DNA from: Mycobacterium paragordonae
GTDB taxonomy: Bacteria > Actinomycetota > Actinomycetes > Mycobacteriales > Mycobacteriaceae
Assembly (NCBI RefSeq): GCF_003614435.1
Contig: NZ_CP025546.1
Location: forward strand, 2,170,001 to 2,234,000
Direction of reading: 5' to 3'
DNA length: 64,000 nucleotides
Below are positions 8,597 through 18,819 of the stretch, piece by piece (positions within the stretch are counted from its first letter, which is position 1; every line of letters starts with the position of its first letter). A model generated the notes under the pieces. The model did no database searches. It was given only the letters and a program-made list of their open reading frames with translations, and was not told the DNA's origin. A program made the translations under genes and the position numbers.

Positions 8597-9715
8597 ATGA
8601 CCAAAAGTCTGCCCGGCACGCAGGACCTCCATCTCGGGGTAACGCGTCCACCGGCGGGGTGGAAGACGCGCGTGCAGAACACCATCACCACCACTGGCAT
8701 GAAAGTCATTCCCTGGGTTCCGTCGGTCGCCAAACGGCTGCTGACGCGGGGCCGTTCGGTGATCATCGACGGCAACACCCTCGACCCGACGCTGCAGCTG
8801 ATGCTGACGGGCATGCGCGCCGCCGGTATCGACGGCCTGGTGGTCGACGACGACCCCGGGCCCTCCCGCGCCCTGATGCACGACAGCATGGTGGCGCTCC
8901 CCGGCCCGCAGATCCACGTTGAGGTCACCGAGCTCTCGCTGCCGGGACCGGCCGGCGAGATCCCGGCCCGGCACTACCGTCCGCCCAACGGCGACAACGC
9001 GCCCCTGCTGGTCTTCTATCACGGCGGCGGCTGGGTGATCGGTGACCTGGACACCCATGACGCGCTGTGCCGATTGACCTGCCGCGATGCCGGCGCACAC
9101 GTCCTGTCCATCGACTACCGGCTGGCACCGGAGCATCCGGCGCCGGCGGCGATCGAGGACGCCTATGCCGCCTTCCAGTGGGCCTGCGAGAACGCCGCCC
9201 GGCTCGGCGCGGCTCCCGGACTGGTCGCCGTCGGCGGCGACAGCGCGGGCGGCAACCTGGCGGCCGTCGTCAGCCAGCTGGCCCGGGACAGCGGCGGCCC
9301 CGCCCCGGTGCTGCAGTGGCTGATCTACCCGCGCACCGATTTCAGCACGCGGACCCGCTCGATGAGCCTGTTCGCGCGGGGCTTCCTGCTGACCAAGCGC
9401 GACATGGACTGGTTCGAGTCGCAGTACCTCAGGAAATCCGGCATCGACACCAAAGATCCCCGCGTCTCGCCGGCACTGGCGCCATCGCTGTCCGGGCTGG
9501 CGCCCGCCCTGATCGCGGTCGCCGGATTCGACCCGTTACGCGACGAGGGCGTGGACTACGCGACGGCCTTGCGAGCCGCCGGTACCGACGTGGACCTGCG
9601 CTATCTGGGGTCGTTGACGCACGGTTTCGCCAACCTTTTCCAGCTGGGGGGCGACAGCGCCGTAGCGACGACCGAAATGATTTCGGCGTTGCGGGCGCAC
9701 CTGAGCCGGTGCTGA
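8597..9715 (+). CDS. lipN: Alpha/beta hydrolase, LipN-type esterase
   Basis: A 372-residue esterase of the hormone-sensitive-lipase family. It has the oxyanion HGGGW motif (near residue 141), the nucleophile elbow GDSAGGNLA (serine near 216), an aspartate in FDPLRDEG (near 311) and a histidine in LTHGFANLF (near 341), so the catalytic triad is complete. There is no convincing signal peptide. The orthologue by position is LipN (Rv2970c), an esterase on short-chain esters. ATG at 8597 follows GGGAGCGG, a plausible ribosome site. The gene runs toward the DsbA/VKOR pair but is about 70 bp from it. Confidence 0.92.
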   Translation: MTKSLPGTQDLHLGVTRPPAGWKTRVQNTITTTGMKVIPWVPSVAKRLLTRGRSVIIDGNTLDPTLQLMLTGMRAAGIDGLVVDDDPGPSRALMHDSMVALPGPQIHVEVTELSLPGPAGEIPARHYRPPNGDNAPLLVFYHGGGWVIGDLDTHDALCRLTCRDAGAHVLSIDYRLAPEHPAPAAIEDAYAAFQWACENAARLGAAPGLVAVGGDSAGGNLAAVVSQLARDSGGPAPVLQWLIYPRTDFSTRTRSMSLFARGFLLTKRDMDWFESQYLRKSGIDTKDPRVSPALAPSLSGLAPALIAVAGFDPLRDEGVDYATALRAAGTDVDLRYLGSLTHGFANLFQLGGDSAVATTEMISALRAHLSRC

Positions 9716-9788
9716 CCCGCCTCACCAGTGGCGTCGGTAGTCTAGAGGCGCCCGACTGCGGGTGAAGTCAACGAAACGTGAGGATCTC

Positions 9789-10562
9789 GTGGCCGACAAA
9801 CCCAAGCGCCCCGCTCGACTCGACCTGAAATCCGGGTCCGGTGACGGCAAGTTCGGCAGGCTCATCCAGATCGGCGGGACCGCGATCGTGGTCATCTTCG
9901 CCGTCGCCCTCGTCTTCTACATCGTGACGAACAATCACAAGAAGACCCCGGTCAGCGGGGAAGGCGCGGTCCGCGTGACGTCGAGCAAGCTGGTCACCGA
10001 CAATGGCCAGTCCAGTGGCAAGCCCAAAGCCCTGGTCGCCTTCTACGAAGACTTCCTGTGTCCGGCGTGCGGCAACTTCGAGCGTGGCTTCGGCCCCACC
10101 GTCTCCAAGCTGATCGACATCGGCGCCATCGCGGCGGACTACTCCATGGTCACGATCCTGGACAGCCCGCGAACCCAGAACTACTCCTCGCGGGCCGCCG
10201 CCGCGGCTTACTGCGTGGCCGACGAGTCCATCGAAGCGTTCCGCCGGTTCCACTCGGCGCTGTACAGCAAGGACATCCAGCCGGAAGAGACCGGCACGAA
10301 ATTCCCCGACAATGCGCGACTGATCGAGATCGCCCGTGAGGCGGGCGCCGCGGGCAAGGTGCCGGACTGCATCAACAGCGGCAAGTACATCTCGAAGGTC
10401 ACCGGCCTCGCGGCGGCCAGCAACATCCGCGCCACCCCGACGGTCCGGATCAACGGCGAGGAATACGACCCGTCGACACCCGAGGCCCTGGTCGCCAAGA
10501 TCAGGGACATCGTCGGCAACATTCCGGGCATGGACGAGGCTTCGGCGGCCTCGAAGACTTAA
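9789..10562 (+). CDS. Membrane-anchored DsbA-like thiol oxidoreductase
   Basis: A thioredoxin-fold protein of 257 residues from the chosen start. A transmembrane anchor (TAIVVIFAVALVFYIV) comes first, then an extracytoplasmic DsbA domain with the active-site CPAC (C91-C94), a helical insertion and the cis-proline loop ATPTVRINGEE. It likely introduces disulfides into exported proteins and is re-oxidised by the VKOR protein encoded next. I chose the GTG at 9789 because it follows GAGG with 5-base spacing and gives MADKPKRP. An upstream GTG at 9762 would add nine residues. It is the orthologue by position of Rv2969c. Confidence 0.92.
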   Translation: MADKPKRPARLDLKSGSGDGKFGRLIQIGGTAIVVIFAVALVFYIVTNNHKKTPVSGEGAVRVTSSKLVTDNGQSSGKPKALVAFYEDFLCPACGNFERGFGPTVSKLIDIGAIAADYSMVTILDSPRTQNYSSRAAAAAYCVADESIEAFRRFHSALYSKDIQPEETGTKFPDNARLIEIAREAGAAGKVPDCINSGKYISKVTGLAAASNIRATPTVRINGEEYDPSTPEALVAKIRDIVGNIPGMDEASAASKT

Positions 10563-10577
10563 CAGAAGACCTCAGAG

Positions 10578-11201
10578 ATGTCAGTCGACGTTGTCGCCGA
10601 GGAATCCGGCGAAGTGAAACCGGCGGGCACGTGGGTGCCCGTGCTGAGCGCCTGGTGGGTGCTGATCGGCGGCGTGATCGGCCTGCTCTCCTCGATCACG
10701 CTGACCGTGGAGAAGATCGAACTGCTGCGCAACCCCTCTTACGTGCCGACCTGCAACATCAACCCGATCGTGTCGTGCGGTTCGGTGATGGTGACCAAGC
10801 AGGCGTCGCTGCTCGGGTTCCCCAATCCGCTGCTGGGCATCGCGGGCTTCACCGTGGTGGTGGTCACCGGGGTGCTGGCGGTGGCGAAAGTGCCGCTGCC
10901 GCGGTGGTATTGGACCGGCCTGGAGGTCGGGCTGGCGATCGGTGCGGTATTCGTGCACTGGCTGATCTTCCAGAGCCTGTACCGGATCGGGGCCCTCTGC
11001 CCGTACTGCATGGTGGTGTGGGCGATGACCATCACGCTGTTGGTGGTGGTGACATCCATCCTGCTGCGTCCGACGCTGGACGACCGCGGCCTGTTGCGGT
11101 TGCTGTTCGGGTGGCGGTGGTCATTCGTCACGTTCTGGTTCACCGCGGTTTTGCTCCTGATCCTCGTCCGCTTCTGGAACTATTGGTCAACGCTCATCTG
11201 A
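10578..11201 (+). CDS. Vitamin K epoxide reductase (VKOR) family protein
   Basis: A 207-residue integral membrane protein with about five hydrophobic helices. It carries the two VKOR cysteine pairs: C59 and C67 in the first extracytoplasmic loop (the second followed by GS), and the quinone-proximal CPYC (C141-C144) at a helix end. Mycobacterial VKOR replaces DsbB, passing electrons from DsbA to menaquinone. It starts 15 bases after the DsbA-like gene and is surely its redox partner. The homologue by position is Rv2968c. The menaquinone role is family knowledge, not visible in the sequence. Confidence 0.94.
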   Translation: MSVDVVAEESGEVKPAGTWVPVLSAWWVLIGGVIGLLSSITLTVEKIELLRNPSYVPTCNINPIVSCGSVMVTKQASLLGFPNPLLGIAGFTVVVVTGVLAVAKVPLPRWYWTGLEVGLAIGAVFVHWLIFQSLYRIGALCPYCMVVWAMTITLLVVVTSILLRPTLDDRGLLRLLFGWRWSFVTFWFTAVLLLILVRFWNYWSTLI

Positions 11202-11215
11202 GTTAGGGGTCAAGG

Positions 11216-14200
11216 GTGATCTCCAAAGTGCTGGTGGCCAATCGCGGCGAGATCGCGATCCGGGCGTTCCGCGCCGCCTACGAACTCGGCGTCGGCACCG
11301 TCGCCGTCTACTCCTACGAGGACCGCAACTCGCTGCACCGGCTGAAGGCCGACGAGTCGTATCAGATCGGCGAAGTCGGACACCCGGTGCGCGCATACCT
11401 GTCGGTGGACGAGATCGTCGAGACAGCCCGCCGCTGCGGCGCGGACGCGGTATACCCGGGCTACGGATTCCTCTCGGAGAACCCGGATCTGGCCGCGTCG
11501 TGCGCGGCAGCCGGTATCGCGTTCGTCGGCCCGGGCGCGGAAGTGCTTGAGCTGACCGGAAATAAGTCCCGCGCCATCGCGGCGGCGCGGGAGGCGGGGC
11601 TGCCGGTGCTGGAGTCCTCGGCGCCGTCGTCCTCGGTGGACGAACTGGTGGCGGCCTCTGAAGCTATGCGGTTTCCGTTGTTCGTCAAGGCCGTTGCCGG
11701 TGGCGGTGGCCGCGGGATGCGCCGCGTCACCGAAAGCGCGGCGCTGCCCGAGGCGATCGAAGCCGCCAGCCGGGAAGCCGAGTCGGCGTTCGGTGACCCG
11801 ACGGTCTACCTGGAGCAGGCGGTGTTGCGCCCACGCCACATCGAGGTGCAGATCCTGGCCGACACGCACGGCAACGTGATCCACCTCTACGAGCGCGACT
11901 GCAGCGTGCAGCGCCGCCACCAGAAGGTCATCGAACTGGCGCCGGCGCCGAACCTGTCGCCGGAACTGCGCGACAAGATGTGCGCAGACGCCGTCGCTTT
12001 CGCCCGCCACATCGGATACAGCTGTGCCGGGACGGTCGAGTTCCTGCTCGACGAGAGCGGCGACTACGTCTTCATCGAGATGAATCCGCGAATTCAGGTG
12101 GAGCACACCGTCACCGAGGAGATCACCGACGTCGACCTGGTCTCCAGCCAGCTGCGCATCGCCTCGGGCGAGACGCTCGAGGATCTCGGCCTGACGCAGG
12201 ACGCCGTGCGGCCGCATGGCGCCGCCCTGCAGTGCCGCATCACCACCGAGGACCCGGCCAACGGATTCCGGCCCGACACAGGGCGGATCAGCGCCCTGCG
12301 TACCCCCGGCGGAGCCGGCATCCGGCTGGACGGCAGCACCAACCTGGGTGCCGAGATCAGCGCGCACTTCGACTCCATGCTGGTCAAGCTCACCTGCCGC
12401 GGCCGGGATTTCCAGACCGCGGTCAACCGGGCGCGCCGCGCCATGGCGGAGTTCCGGATTCGCGGGGTGTCGACGAATATCCCGTTCCTGCAAGCGGTTC
12501 TGGACGACCCGGACTTCCAGGCCGGACGCGTCACCACGTCGTTCATCGACGACCGGCCGCACCTGCTGACCGCGCGCACCTCGGCGGACCGCGGCACCAA
12601 GATCCTCAACTATCTGGCCGACGTCACCGTCAACAAACCGCACGGCACCCGGCCGTCGAAGGTGTACCCGCAGGACAAGCTGCCCGAGATCAACCGGGAC
12701 ACCCCGCCGCCGGCCGGTTCCAAGCAACGGCTCGTCGAGCTCGGCCCGGAAGGTTTCGCTCGCTGGCTGCGGGAGTCGCCCGCGGTCGGGGTCACCGACA
12801 CGACCTTCCGCGACGCGCACCAGTCGCTGCTGGCGACCCGGGTACGCACCAGCGGATTGCTCATGGTGGCACCGCATCTGGCGCGGACCACACCGCAACT
12901 GCTGTCGGTGGAGTGCTGGGGCGGTGCGACCTACGACGTGGCGCTGCGCTTCCTGAAAGAGGACCCGTGGGAGCGGTTGGCGGCCCTGCGCGAATCGATT
13001 CCCAACATCTGCCTGCAGATGCTGTTGCGGGGCCGAAACACGGTGGGCTACACGCCGTATCCGGAGATCGTCACGTCGGCGTTCATCGAGGAGGCAACGG
13101 CTACCGGCATCGACATCTTCCGCATCTTCGACGCGCTCAACAATCTGGACTCGATGCGCCCGGCCATCGACGCGGTGCGCGAAACCGGTTCCGCCATAGC
13201 CGAAGTCGCGATGTGCTACACCGGCGACCTGTCGGATCCGGGGGAGGGGCTGTACACCCTCGACTACTACCTGCGGCTGGCCGAGAGCATCGTGGAGGCC
13301 GGCGCGCATGTGCTGGCCATCAAGGACATGGCCGGCCTGCTGCGGGCACCGGCCGCGCACGCTCTCGTCAGTGCGCTGCGCAGTCGTTTCGATCTGCCCG
13401 TGCACGTGCACACCCACGACACGCCCGGGGGCCAGCTCGGCAGCTACGTGGCGGCCTGGCAGGCGGGGGCGGATGCGGTCGACGGGGCGGCCGCGCCGAT
13501 GGCCGGCACCACCAGCCAGCCGTCGCTGAGTTCGATCGTCGCCGCGGCCGCGCACACCGAATACGACACCGGCTTGTCGCTGCCGGCGGTGTGTGCGCTG
13601 GAGCCGTACTGGGAGGCGCTGCGTAAGGTGTACGCACCCTTCGAATCTGGGCTTCCCGGGCCGACCGGGCGGGTCTACCACCACGAGATTCCGGGCGGCC
13701 AGCTGTCCAACCTTCGCCAGCAGGCGATCGCGCTGGGGCTCGGCGACCGGTTCGAGGAGATCGAAGAGGCGTACGCGGGAGCCGACTGGGTGCTGGGACG
13801 GCTGATCAAGGTGACGCCGTCGTCGAAGGTGGTCGGCGATCTGGCGCTGGCGCTGGTCGGTTCGGGGCTGTCCGCCGACGAATTCGCTTCGGACCCGGCT
13901 CGTTTCGACATTCCGGATTCGGTGCTGGGCTTCCTGCGTGGCGAGCTCGGGGATCCCGCCGGCGGGTGGCCGGAGCCGCTGCGCTCGAAGGCGCTGGCCG
14001 GTCGTGCGCCGGCCAAGCCGGCCCCCACGCTGTCCGCCGACGACGAGAATGCGCTGTCGGCACCGGGGCCGAAACGCCAAGCCACCTTGAACCGGCTGCT
14101 GTTCCCCGGTCCGACAAAGGAATTCGAGGAGCACCGGGATAACTACGGCGATACTTCGCAGTTGTCGGCCAACCAGTTCTTCTACGGCCTGCGCCAGGGC

Positions 14201-14599
14201 GAAGAGCACCGGGTGAAGCTGGAGCGCGGCGTGGAGCTGTTGATCGGGCTGGAGGCGATCTCCGAACCCGACGAGCGCGGCATGCGCACCGTCATGTGCA
14301 TCATCAACGGCCAACTGCGGCCGGTGCTGGTGCGCGACCGTAGCATCGCCAGCGCGGTGCCGGCCGCTGAGAAAGCCGACCGCGGCAACCCGAATCATGT
14401 TGCGGCGCCGTTCGCCGGGGTGGTCACGGTCAGCGTGTCCGACGGTGATCAGGTGACGGCGGGGCAGACGATTGCCACCATCGAGGCGATGAAGATGGAA
14501 GCGCCGATCACCGCGCCCGCCGACGGCGCCGTGGAGCGCGTCGCCGTGTCGAGTACCGCCCAGGTGGAAGGTGGAGACCTGCTGGTGGTGCTGCGCTGA
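11216..14599 (+). CDS. pca: Pyruvate carboxylase
   Basis: A 1127-residue single-chain biotin enzyme that converts pyruvate and bicarbonate to oxaloacetate. The biotin carboxylase part (about 1-450) has [13 protein letters not shown], the ATP-grasp loop [13 protein letters not shown] and [15 protein letters not shown]. The carboxyltransferase part (about 520-830) begins [17 protein letters not shown] and includes the metal-site [12 protein letters not shown]. The biotinyl domain ends the protein with [10 protein letters not shown], where the lysine is biotinylated. Length is normal for the family. GTG at 11216 lies 14 bases after the VKOR stop, so it may be in the same transcript. Its stop overlaps the apparent CTG start of rsmD. 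Confidence 0.97.
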   Translation: MISKVLVANRGEIAIRAFRAAYELGVGTVAVYSYEDRNSLHRLKADESYQIGEVGHPVRAYLSVDEIVETARRCGADAVYPGYGFLSENPDLAASCAAAGIAFVGPGAEVLELTGNKSRAIAAAREAGLPVLESSAPSSSVDELVAASEAMRFPLFVKAVAGGGGRGMRRVTESAALPEAIEAASREAESAFGDPTVYLEQAVLRPRHIEVQILADTHGNVIHLYERDCSVQRRHQKVIELAPAPNLSPELRDKMCADAVAFARHIGYSCAGTVEFLLDESGDYVFIEMNPRIQVEHTVTEEITDVDLVSSQLRIASGETLEDLGLTQDAVRPHGAALQCRITTEDPANGFRPDTGRISALRTPGGAGIRLDGSTNLGAEISAHFDSMLVKLTCRGRDFQTAVNRARRAMAEFRIRGVSTNIPFLQAVLDDPDFQAGRVTTSFIDDRPHLLTARTSADRGTKILNYLADVTVNKPHGTRPSKVYPQDKLPEINRDTPPPAGSKQRLVELGPEGFARWLRESPAVGVTDTTFRDAHQSLLATRVRTSGLLMVAPHLARTTPQLLSVECWGGATYDVALRFLKEDPWERLAALRESIPNICLQMLLRGRNTVGYTPYPEIVTSAFIEEATATGIDIFRIFDALNNLDSMRPAIDAVRETGSAIAEVAMCYTGDLSDPGEGLYTLDYYLRLAESIVEAGAHVLAIKDMAGLLRAPAAHALVSALRSRFDLPVHVHTHDTPGGQLGSYVAAWQAGADAVDGAAAPMAGTTSQPSLSSIVAAAAHTEYDTGLSLPAVCALEPYWEALRKVYAPFESGLPGPTGRVYHHEIPGGQLSNLRQQAIALGLGDRFEEIEEAYAGADWVLGRLIKVTPSSKVVGDLALALVGSGLSADEFASDPARFDIPDSVLGFLRGELGDPAGGWPEPLRSKALAGRAPAKPAPTLSADDENALSAPGPKRQATLNRLLFPGPTKEFEEHRDNYGDTSQLSANQFFYGLRQGEEHRVKLERGVELLIGLEAISEPDERGMRTVMCIINGQLRPVLVRDRSIASAVPAAEKADRGNPNHVAAPFAGVVTVSVSDGDQVTAGQTIATIEAMKMEAPITAPADGAVERVAVSSTAQVEGGDLLVVLR

Positions 14600-15150
14600 C
14601 GCGCCTCATCGGGGGTTCGGCCGGGGGCAGAAGGCTAACGGTTCCGCCGCGCGGAACCCGGCCGACCACCGACCGGGTGCGCGAGTCGCTGTTCAACATC
14701 CTGTCGGCGCGACTGGACCTGACCGGTGTGGCCGTGCTCGATCTCTATGCGGGCTCCGGTGCCCTGGGCCTGGAGGCGCTGTCGCGCGGGGCCGCATCGG
14801 CCGTGTTCGTCGAGTCCGATCAGCGCACCGCGGCCGTCCTGGCCCGCAACATCACCGCCGTAGGACTGCCGGGCGCCGTGGTGCGCCGGGGCGCGGTCGC
14901 CGCGGTGCTGGCGGCGGGGGCGCCGTCGCCGGTCGACCTGGTGCTTGCGGACCCGCCGTACGACACCGAAACAGCGGACGTCGACGCGGTTCTGGCCGCG
15001 TTGGGCACGCACGGCTGGGTGCGGGAGGGCACCGTCGCGGTCGTGGAGCGCGGCGTCGGCAGCGCGCCGCTGACCTGGCCAGCCGGCTGGTCGGTATGGC
15101 CGGAGCGGGTTTACGGCGACACTCGTCTGGAGCTGGCCGAGCATGAGTGA
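14596..15150 (+). CDS. rsmD: 16S rRNA (guanine-966-N2)-methyltransferase RsmD-like, apparent CTG start
   Basis: A Rossmann-fold methyltransferase of about 184 residues. The SAM-binding [19 protein letters not shown] and the catalytic ADPPYDT (the D/NPPY motif) are intact. The conserved RsmD N-terminus ([13 protein letters not shown], then [14 protein letters not shown]) is encoded from 14599 on, but no ATG, GTG or TTG precedes it in frame. The codon in the expected start position is CTG at 14596, overlapping the TGA of pyruvate carboxylase (CTGA). The first canonical start, GTG at 14677, would remove the IGG/GGR and TTDR motifs. I therefore place the start at CTG. The gene precedes coaD, as in other mycobacteria. 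Confidence 0.85.
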   Translation: MTRLIGGSAGGRRLTVPPRGTRPTTDRVRESLFNILSARLDLTGVAVLDLYAGSGALGLEALSRGAASAVFVESDQRTAAVLARNITAVGLPGAVVRRGAVAAVLAAGAPSPVDLVLADPPYDTETADVDAVLAALGTHGWVREGTVAVVERGVGSAPLTWPAGWSVWPERVYGDTRLELAEHE

Positions 15151-15174
15151 ACCGCCCTGCTAGCGTCATCGGTT

Positions 15175-15660
15175 ATGAGCGGCGCGGTATGCCCGGGGTC
15201 CTTCGACCCGGTGACGTTGGGCCACATCGACGTCTTCGAACGCGCCGCGGCCCAGTTCGACGAAGTGGTCGTCGCAATCCTGATCAACCCGGCCAAGAAG
15301 GGCATGTTCGACCTCGCCGAGCGGATCGCGATGATCGAGGAGTCGACCACGCATCTGCCCAATCTGCGGGTGGAGTCGGGGCAGGGCCTGGTGGTCGACT
15401 TCGTCCGGTCGCAGGGCATGAACGCGATTGTGAAGGGTCTGCGCACCGGCACCGACTTCGAATACGAGCTGCAGATGGCGCAGATGAACAAGCACGTGGC
15501 CGGCGTCGACACGTTCTTTGTCGCGACCGCTCCCCGCTATTCGTTCGTCTCGTCATCGCTGGCGAAAGAGGTTGCGATGCTCGGCGGCGACGTCACCGAG
15601 CTACTACCCGAACCGGTCAACCGCCGGCTGCGCGAGCACCTGGCGCGGCGGAGCGGTTAG
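15175..15660 (+). CDS. coaD: Phosphopantetheine adenylyltransferase
   Basis: A 161-residue CoaD, the penultimate enzyme of coenzyme A synthesis. The nucleotidyltransferase motif [14 protein letters not shown] is near the N-terminus with the TxGH signature. [19 protein letters not shown] follows, then the [12 protein letters not shown] segment that replaces the ISSTxxR motif in many homologues. Length is exact for the family. ATG at 15175 is 24 bases after rsmD, so these two likely share a transcript. It converges with the metallophosphatase, whose coding sequence overlaps this gene's 3' end by four bases. Confidence 0.97.
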   Translation: MSGAVCPGSFDPVTLGHIDVFERAAAQFDEVVVAILINPAKKGMFDLAERIAMIEESTTHLPNLRVESGQGLVVDFVRSQGMNAIVKGLRTGTDFEYELQMAQMNKHVAGVDTFFVATAPRYSFVSSSLAKEVAMLGGDVTELLPEPVNRRLREHLARRSG

Positions 15661-16616
15661 CCGCCCAGCTGCCAATAGTTCTCGGCTCGGATGGTGCTCT
15701 CACCGGACCAGCGGTAAGCGGTCAACTTTCCGCCCTTTGCCGCACTGAAGTCCACGCAGGCGCAGCGCGTCGTCCAGTCGCGGGCGTGTTGCGGGGTGCC
15801 CCTGCGCCAGTAGTGACCGTAGAACACCGGCACCGTCTGCGTGTAAGTATACGAACGATCTTCCGGCGAGACCTCGATGTCGGGCAGCGGGGGATAAGGT
15901 GTGCCATCTTCGGCCGTGAAAGTGTCTGCTATTTCTGCGATTTGGCGCACCGTGGTGGCGTTGTCGTCCCACCAGCGGATTCTTGCTGCGCCGCGCAAAT
16001 GACCGTCTTTGTCCTTGAACCGCGGTAGTTCCCTGGCCGTCAGGCTGATCTCGGGTCCTTTAAGCAGCACCTCGACGGCCTCGTAGAGTTCGTGGCCCTT
16101 GGTGGTGGCATCGACGATCTGGCCCGCGGCGGCAAAACGGGTCGAACCGAGTTGTCGTTCAACTATTTTCATGGATTCGTCGTGCCAGCAGGCATGCACC
16201 ACGCGCAGGTCGTCGAGGTCGAGCCACAGCGGAAGGGTCGCGAACCACGCCACGTAGTGGGCCCGCTGTTCAGCGGTGAGCTGGTCGAGGAACTGTCGGT
16301 GTTGCCGGTTATTCTTGTCGCTGTGTTCCCGTAGATATCTCCCGCTGCCGGCCGGATGCTCGGTCGCATACCCGATTGCGTTGAATTCGTGGTTGCCCAT
16401 GACGATTTGGGCGCTGCCGGCGTCCACCATGCCTTTGACGGTTTCGAGGACCCGCAGTTGCTCACTGCCGCGGTCGACCAAGTCACCGACGAAGATCGCC
16501 TGGCGGTGCGGATGGTGCAGGGTGCCGCCCCGATGTTCGTATCCGAGTTCCGTGAGCAGAGTCTGCAGAGCGGGAGCGCAGCCGTGGATGTCACCGATGA
16601 TGTCGTAACCCTGCAC
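15657..16616 (-). CDS. Calcineurin-like metallophosphatase (PrpE/ApaH-like)
   Basis: A 319-residue metallophosphoesterase. Metal ligands appear in the usual order: GDIHG at residues 8-12, GDLVDRG at 44-50 and GNHE at 74-77, with a histidine in VVHACWHDE and GHYWRRG later. Such proteins act as serine/threonine or dinucleoside polyphosphate phosphatases; the substrate is not evident. The C-terminal third is longer than in simple ApaH proteins. GTG at 16616 is the start that keeps the first motif at the N-terminus. It is divergent from the epimerase gene 104 bp away and overlaps the end of coaD by four bases tail to tail. Confidence 0.85.
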   Translation of the reverse strand: MQGYDIIGDIHGCAPALQTLLTELGYEHRGGTLHHPHRQAIFVGDLVDRGSEQLRVLETVKGMVDAGSAQIVMGNHEFNAIGYATEHPAGSGRYLREHSDKNNRQHRQFLDQLTAEQRAHYVAWFATLPLWLDLDDLRVVHACWHDESMKIVERQLGSTRFAAAGQIVDATTKGHELYEAVEVLLKGPEISLTARELPRFKDKDGHLRGAARIRWWDDNATTVRQIAEIADTFTAEDGTPYPPLPDIEVSPEDRSYTYTQTVPVFYGHYWRRGTPQHARDWTTRCACVDFSAAKGGKLTAYRWSGESTIRAENYWQLGG

Positions 16617-16720
16617 GAAACGATTCTCGCACTCGGGTCTGACAGGGCCAGATCTAGCGCACCGGCAACCGATTGGGTTACCGTCCTGCGCAGAGTTGCT
16701 TGACGGGATCGAGGACTGCC

Positions 16721-17779
16721 ATGTCGGGAACCGTGCTGATCACCGGTGCTTTCGGTCTGGTGGGGACAGAGACTGTCCGACGATTCGCGGCCGACGGGTG
16801 GCGGGTGATCGCCACGGCACATCGCAAGGCCTACGACGAACTACCGCCGCGCGTGGAAACGCGATGGCTTGACCTCACCGACCCCGCACAAGTGCGGTCC
16901 CTGGTGGCGGAAGTGTCGCCGGACGTGATCGTCCATCTGGCGGCGGTGATCCCGCCGCTGGTGTACTGCAACGCCGCATTCGCCCGCAGGTTGAACGTCG
17001 GTGCGACCGCATCGTTGGTGGGTGCCGCATCCGATCAACCGAGGCCGCCGCGGTTTGTGCATGCGTCCAGCACTGCAATCTACGGCTCACGTAATCCCTA
17101 TCGTCATCCCGAGTTGCTCACGCTGGACACTCCGCTTCAGCCGTGCGAACTGTACGGAGGGCTCAAACTCGAAGCCGAAGAGTGTGTGCGGTCCTCAGGC
17201 CTGGACTGGGTGGTGCTGCGGCTCGGCGGCGTGCTGAGCGTAGATCCGAGGGCGATGCCCGTCACTCGCGACATCATGTATTTCACCAGCGCGCTGCCCT
17301 TTGATGGTCGAGTGCATTCCGTCGATACCCGTGATGTGGCAACGGCATTCGCGGCGGCTGCGCAGAAGGACGTGCTCGGCGAGATCTTTCTGATCGGCGG
17401 CGACGACTCCCACCTGCTGCGACAGGGTGAGATCGGCTCATCGATGGCGGCCGCGCGGGGCATGCCGGGCCTGATGCCACAGGGGCGGCCCGGCGACCCC
17501 GACGACGACGACTGCTGGTATCCCAACGCGGATTGGATGAATGTGGCCGGGGCGCAGAAGGCGCTGCAATTTCAGCACCATTCGTGGCCGGACATGCTTG
17601 CCGAGATGCGGGCGCAGACCGGCTGGAAGCGTTATCCGCTACGGGCCGTCGTCCCGTTGGCGCGCGGGTTCATCAAACGTCAAGCGGCGTACCGGAAATC
17701 GCCGGGGCAGTATGGCGATGTCTGGGCGGCCCTGGGGGCACGATTCGGCAACACGGCGGTGGACACCGCGGCGGCTTGA
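16721..17779 (+). CDS. NAD(P)-dependent epimerase/dehydratase (extended SDR)
   Basis: A 352-residue short-chain dehydrogenase of the extended type. The cofactor motif TGAFGLVG is at residues 7-14. HLAAVIPP, the catalytic serine region (HASSTAIYGSRNPY) and YGGLK with the Tyr-Lys pair are all present. The C-terminal substrate domain does not identify a sugar or sterol substrate. I selected ATG at 16721 because GAGGAC lies six bases upstream and the glycine motif then sits at the normal N-terminal distance. It converges with purU, nine bases from its stop. Confidence 0.82.
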   Translation: MSGTVLITGAFGLVGTETVRRFAADGWRVIATAHRKAYDELPPRVETRWLDLTDPAQVRSLVAEVSPDVIVHLAAVIPPLVYCNAAFARRLNVGATASLVGAASDQPRPPRFVHASSTAIYGSRNPYRHPELLTLDTPLQPCELYGGLKLEAEECVRSSGLDWVVLRLGGVLSVDPRAMPVTRDIMYFTSALPFDGRVHSVDTRDVATAFAAAAQKDVLGEIFLIGGDDSHLLRQGEIGSSMAAARGMPGLMPQGRPGDPDDDDCWYPNADWMNVAGAQKALQFQHHSWPDMLAEMRAQTGWKRYPLRAVVPLARGFIKRQAAYRKSPGQYGDVWAALGARFGNTAVDTAAA

Positions 17780-17787
17780 GAAGGCCT

Positions 17788-18660
17788 CTAGAAGACGATG
17801 GTCTGGTTGTTGTGCACGATGACGCGGTCCTGGCAGTGCCACAACACCGCCCGCGAGAGCACCGCGCGTTCCACATCGGCACCGACCCGCACCAGGTCTC
17901 CGACGGTATCGGTGTGACTGACGCGCACCACGTCCTGCTCGATGATCGGCCCCTCGTCGAGGACCTCGGTGACGTAGTGCGCGGTGGCGCCGACGAGTTT
18001 GACGCCTCGCTCCCGAGCGCGCTTGTAGGGCGCCGCCCCGATGAACGCCGGCAGGAACGAGTGGTGGATGTTGATCAGCGGGCATCCGACGGCAGCCAGG
18101 AACTCCGGTGTCAGGATCTGCATGTAGCGGGCCAGCACCACCAGATCCACATTGCCGCTGAGCAATTGAAGCTGACGCTGCTCCGCCTCGGCGCGCGTGT
18201 CGCGGGTCGCCGGAATGTGGACGAACGGCACGCCGAAGGGGCGGACTTGGTCGGCCAGGTCGGGATGGTTGGCGATCACCATGGCGATGGACATTTGTAG
18301 TTCGCCGCGCCGGTTGCGCCACAACAGGTCCAGCAGGCAGTGGTCGTCCTTGGACGCCATGATGGCTACCCGCTTGGGCTTGGCGGCTTCGGTGAATCGG
18401 TAGTCGATTCCGAACTTTTCGGCGACGGCAGCGGCGAACTCGCGCTCCAGTCCGTCGATGGCAGCGGTCAGACCCGGCAGGTGAAAGATCGCACGCTGCA
18501 GGAAAGTTCCGCCCTCGGGCGCTGTCGAATGCTGGTCCAGCGAGATGATGTTGGCCCCCGCCTGGGTGAGAAAGGTACTAACCGCGGCGATGATCCCCGG
18601 CCGGTCGTTGCAGCGCAGCAACAATCGTCCAATGTCGGCGGGCTCGTTCGGAGCTGGCAC
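17788..18660 (-). CDS. purU: Formyltetrahydrofolate deformylase
   Basis: A 290-residue PurU. An N-terminal ACT regulatory domain (about residues 8-85, RLLLRCNDRPGIIAAVSTFL) is followed by the formyl-transfer fold with MASKDDHCLLDLL, LLARYMQILTPEF-like VVLARYMQIL, and the catalytic Asn and His of INIHHSFLPAF and the Asp of the TAHYVTEVLDEGPII region. It hydrolyses 10-formyl-THF to formate and THF, feeding PurT-type purine synthesis and one-carbon balance. GTG at 18660 sets the ACT domain at the N-terminus. It is the positional homologue of Rv2964. The next gene upstream is divergent. Confidence 0.95.
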   Translation of the reverse strand: MPAPNEPADIGRLLLRCNDRPGIIAAVSTFLTQAGANIISLDQHSTAPEGGTFLQRAIFHLPGLTAAIDGLEREFAAAVAEKFGIDYRFTEAAKPKRVAIMASKDDHCLLDLLWRNRRGELQMSIAMVIANHPDLADQVRPFGVPFVHIPATRDTRAEAEQRQLQLLSGNVDLVVLARYMQILTPEFLAAVGCPLINIHHSFLPAFIGAAPYKRARERGVKLVGATAHYVTEVLDEGPIIEQDVVRVSHTDTVGDLVRVGADVERAVLSRAVLWHCQDRVIVHNNQTIVF

Positions 18661-18794
18661 CTGGGCCCCTTTCGCCGTGATTTACCGCAGGCCAGGATAC
18701 CGCTGTGGGGGCCTTCGGGGCAGGTATGTCGCTCGTATTCGCTGGTGGCTCGGCGATCGAGCCGCCATCGGGGGTTTGCCGGGCTGGCGCATTT

Positions 18795-18812
18795 ACTTAC
18801 AAACAAGTAAGT
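18795..18812. promoter_or_regulatory. Inverted repeat, probable TetR operator
   Basis: ACTTAC-AAACAA-GTAAGT is an 18-bp palindrome with perfect 6-bp arms. It ends seven bases before the ATG of the SnoaL-like gene, which is co-transcribed with a TetR regulator. Its position would block transcription when bound, as in a self-regulated TetR operon. The link to this particular regulator is inferred from proximity. Confidence 0.65.
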
Positions 18813-18819
18813 TAGGTAC

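Noticed and set aside
11210..14398. A 1062-codon open frame on the minus strand opposite pyruvate carboxylase
   Set aside because: It is a mirror frame caused by high GC at third positions; the plus-strand protein is a full pyruvate carboxylase and the antisense product has no recognisable domain.
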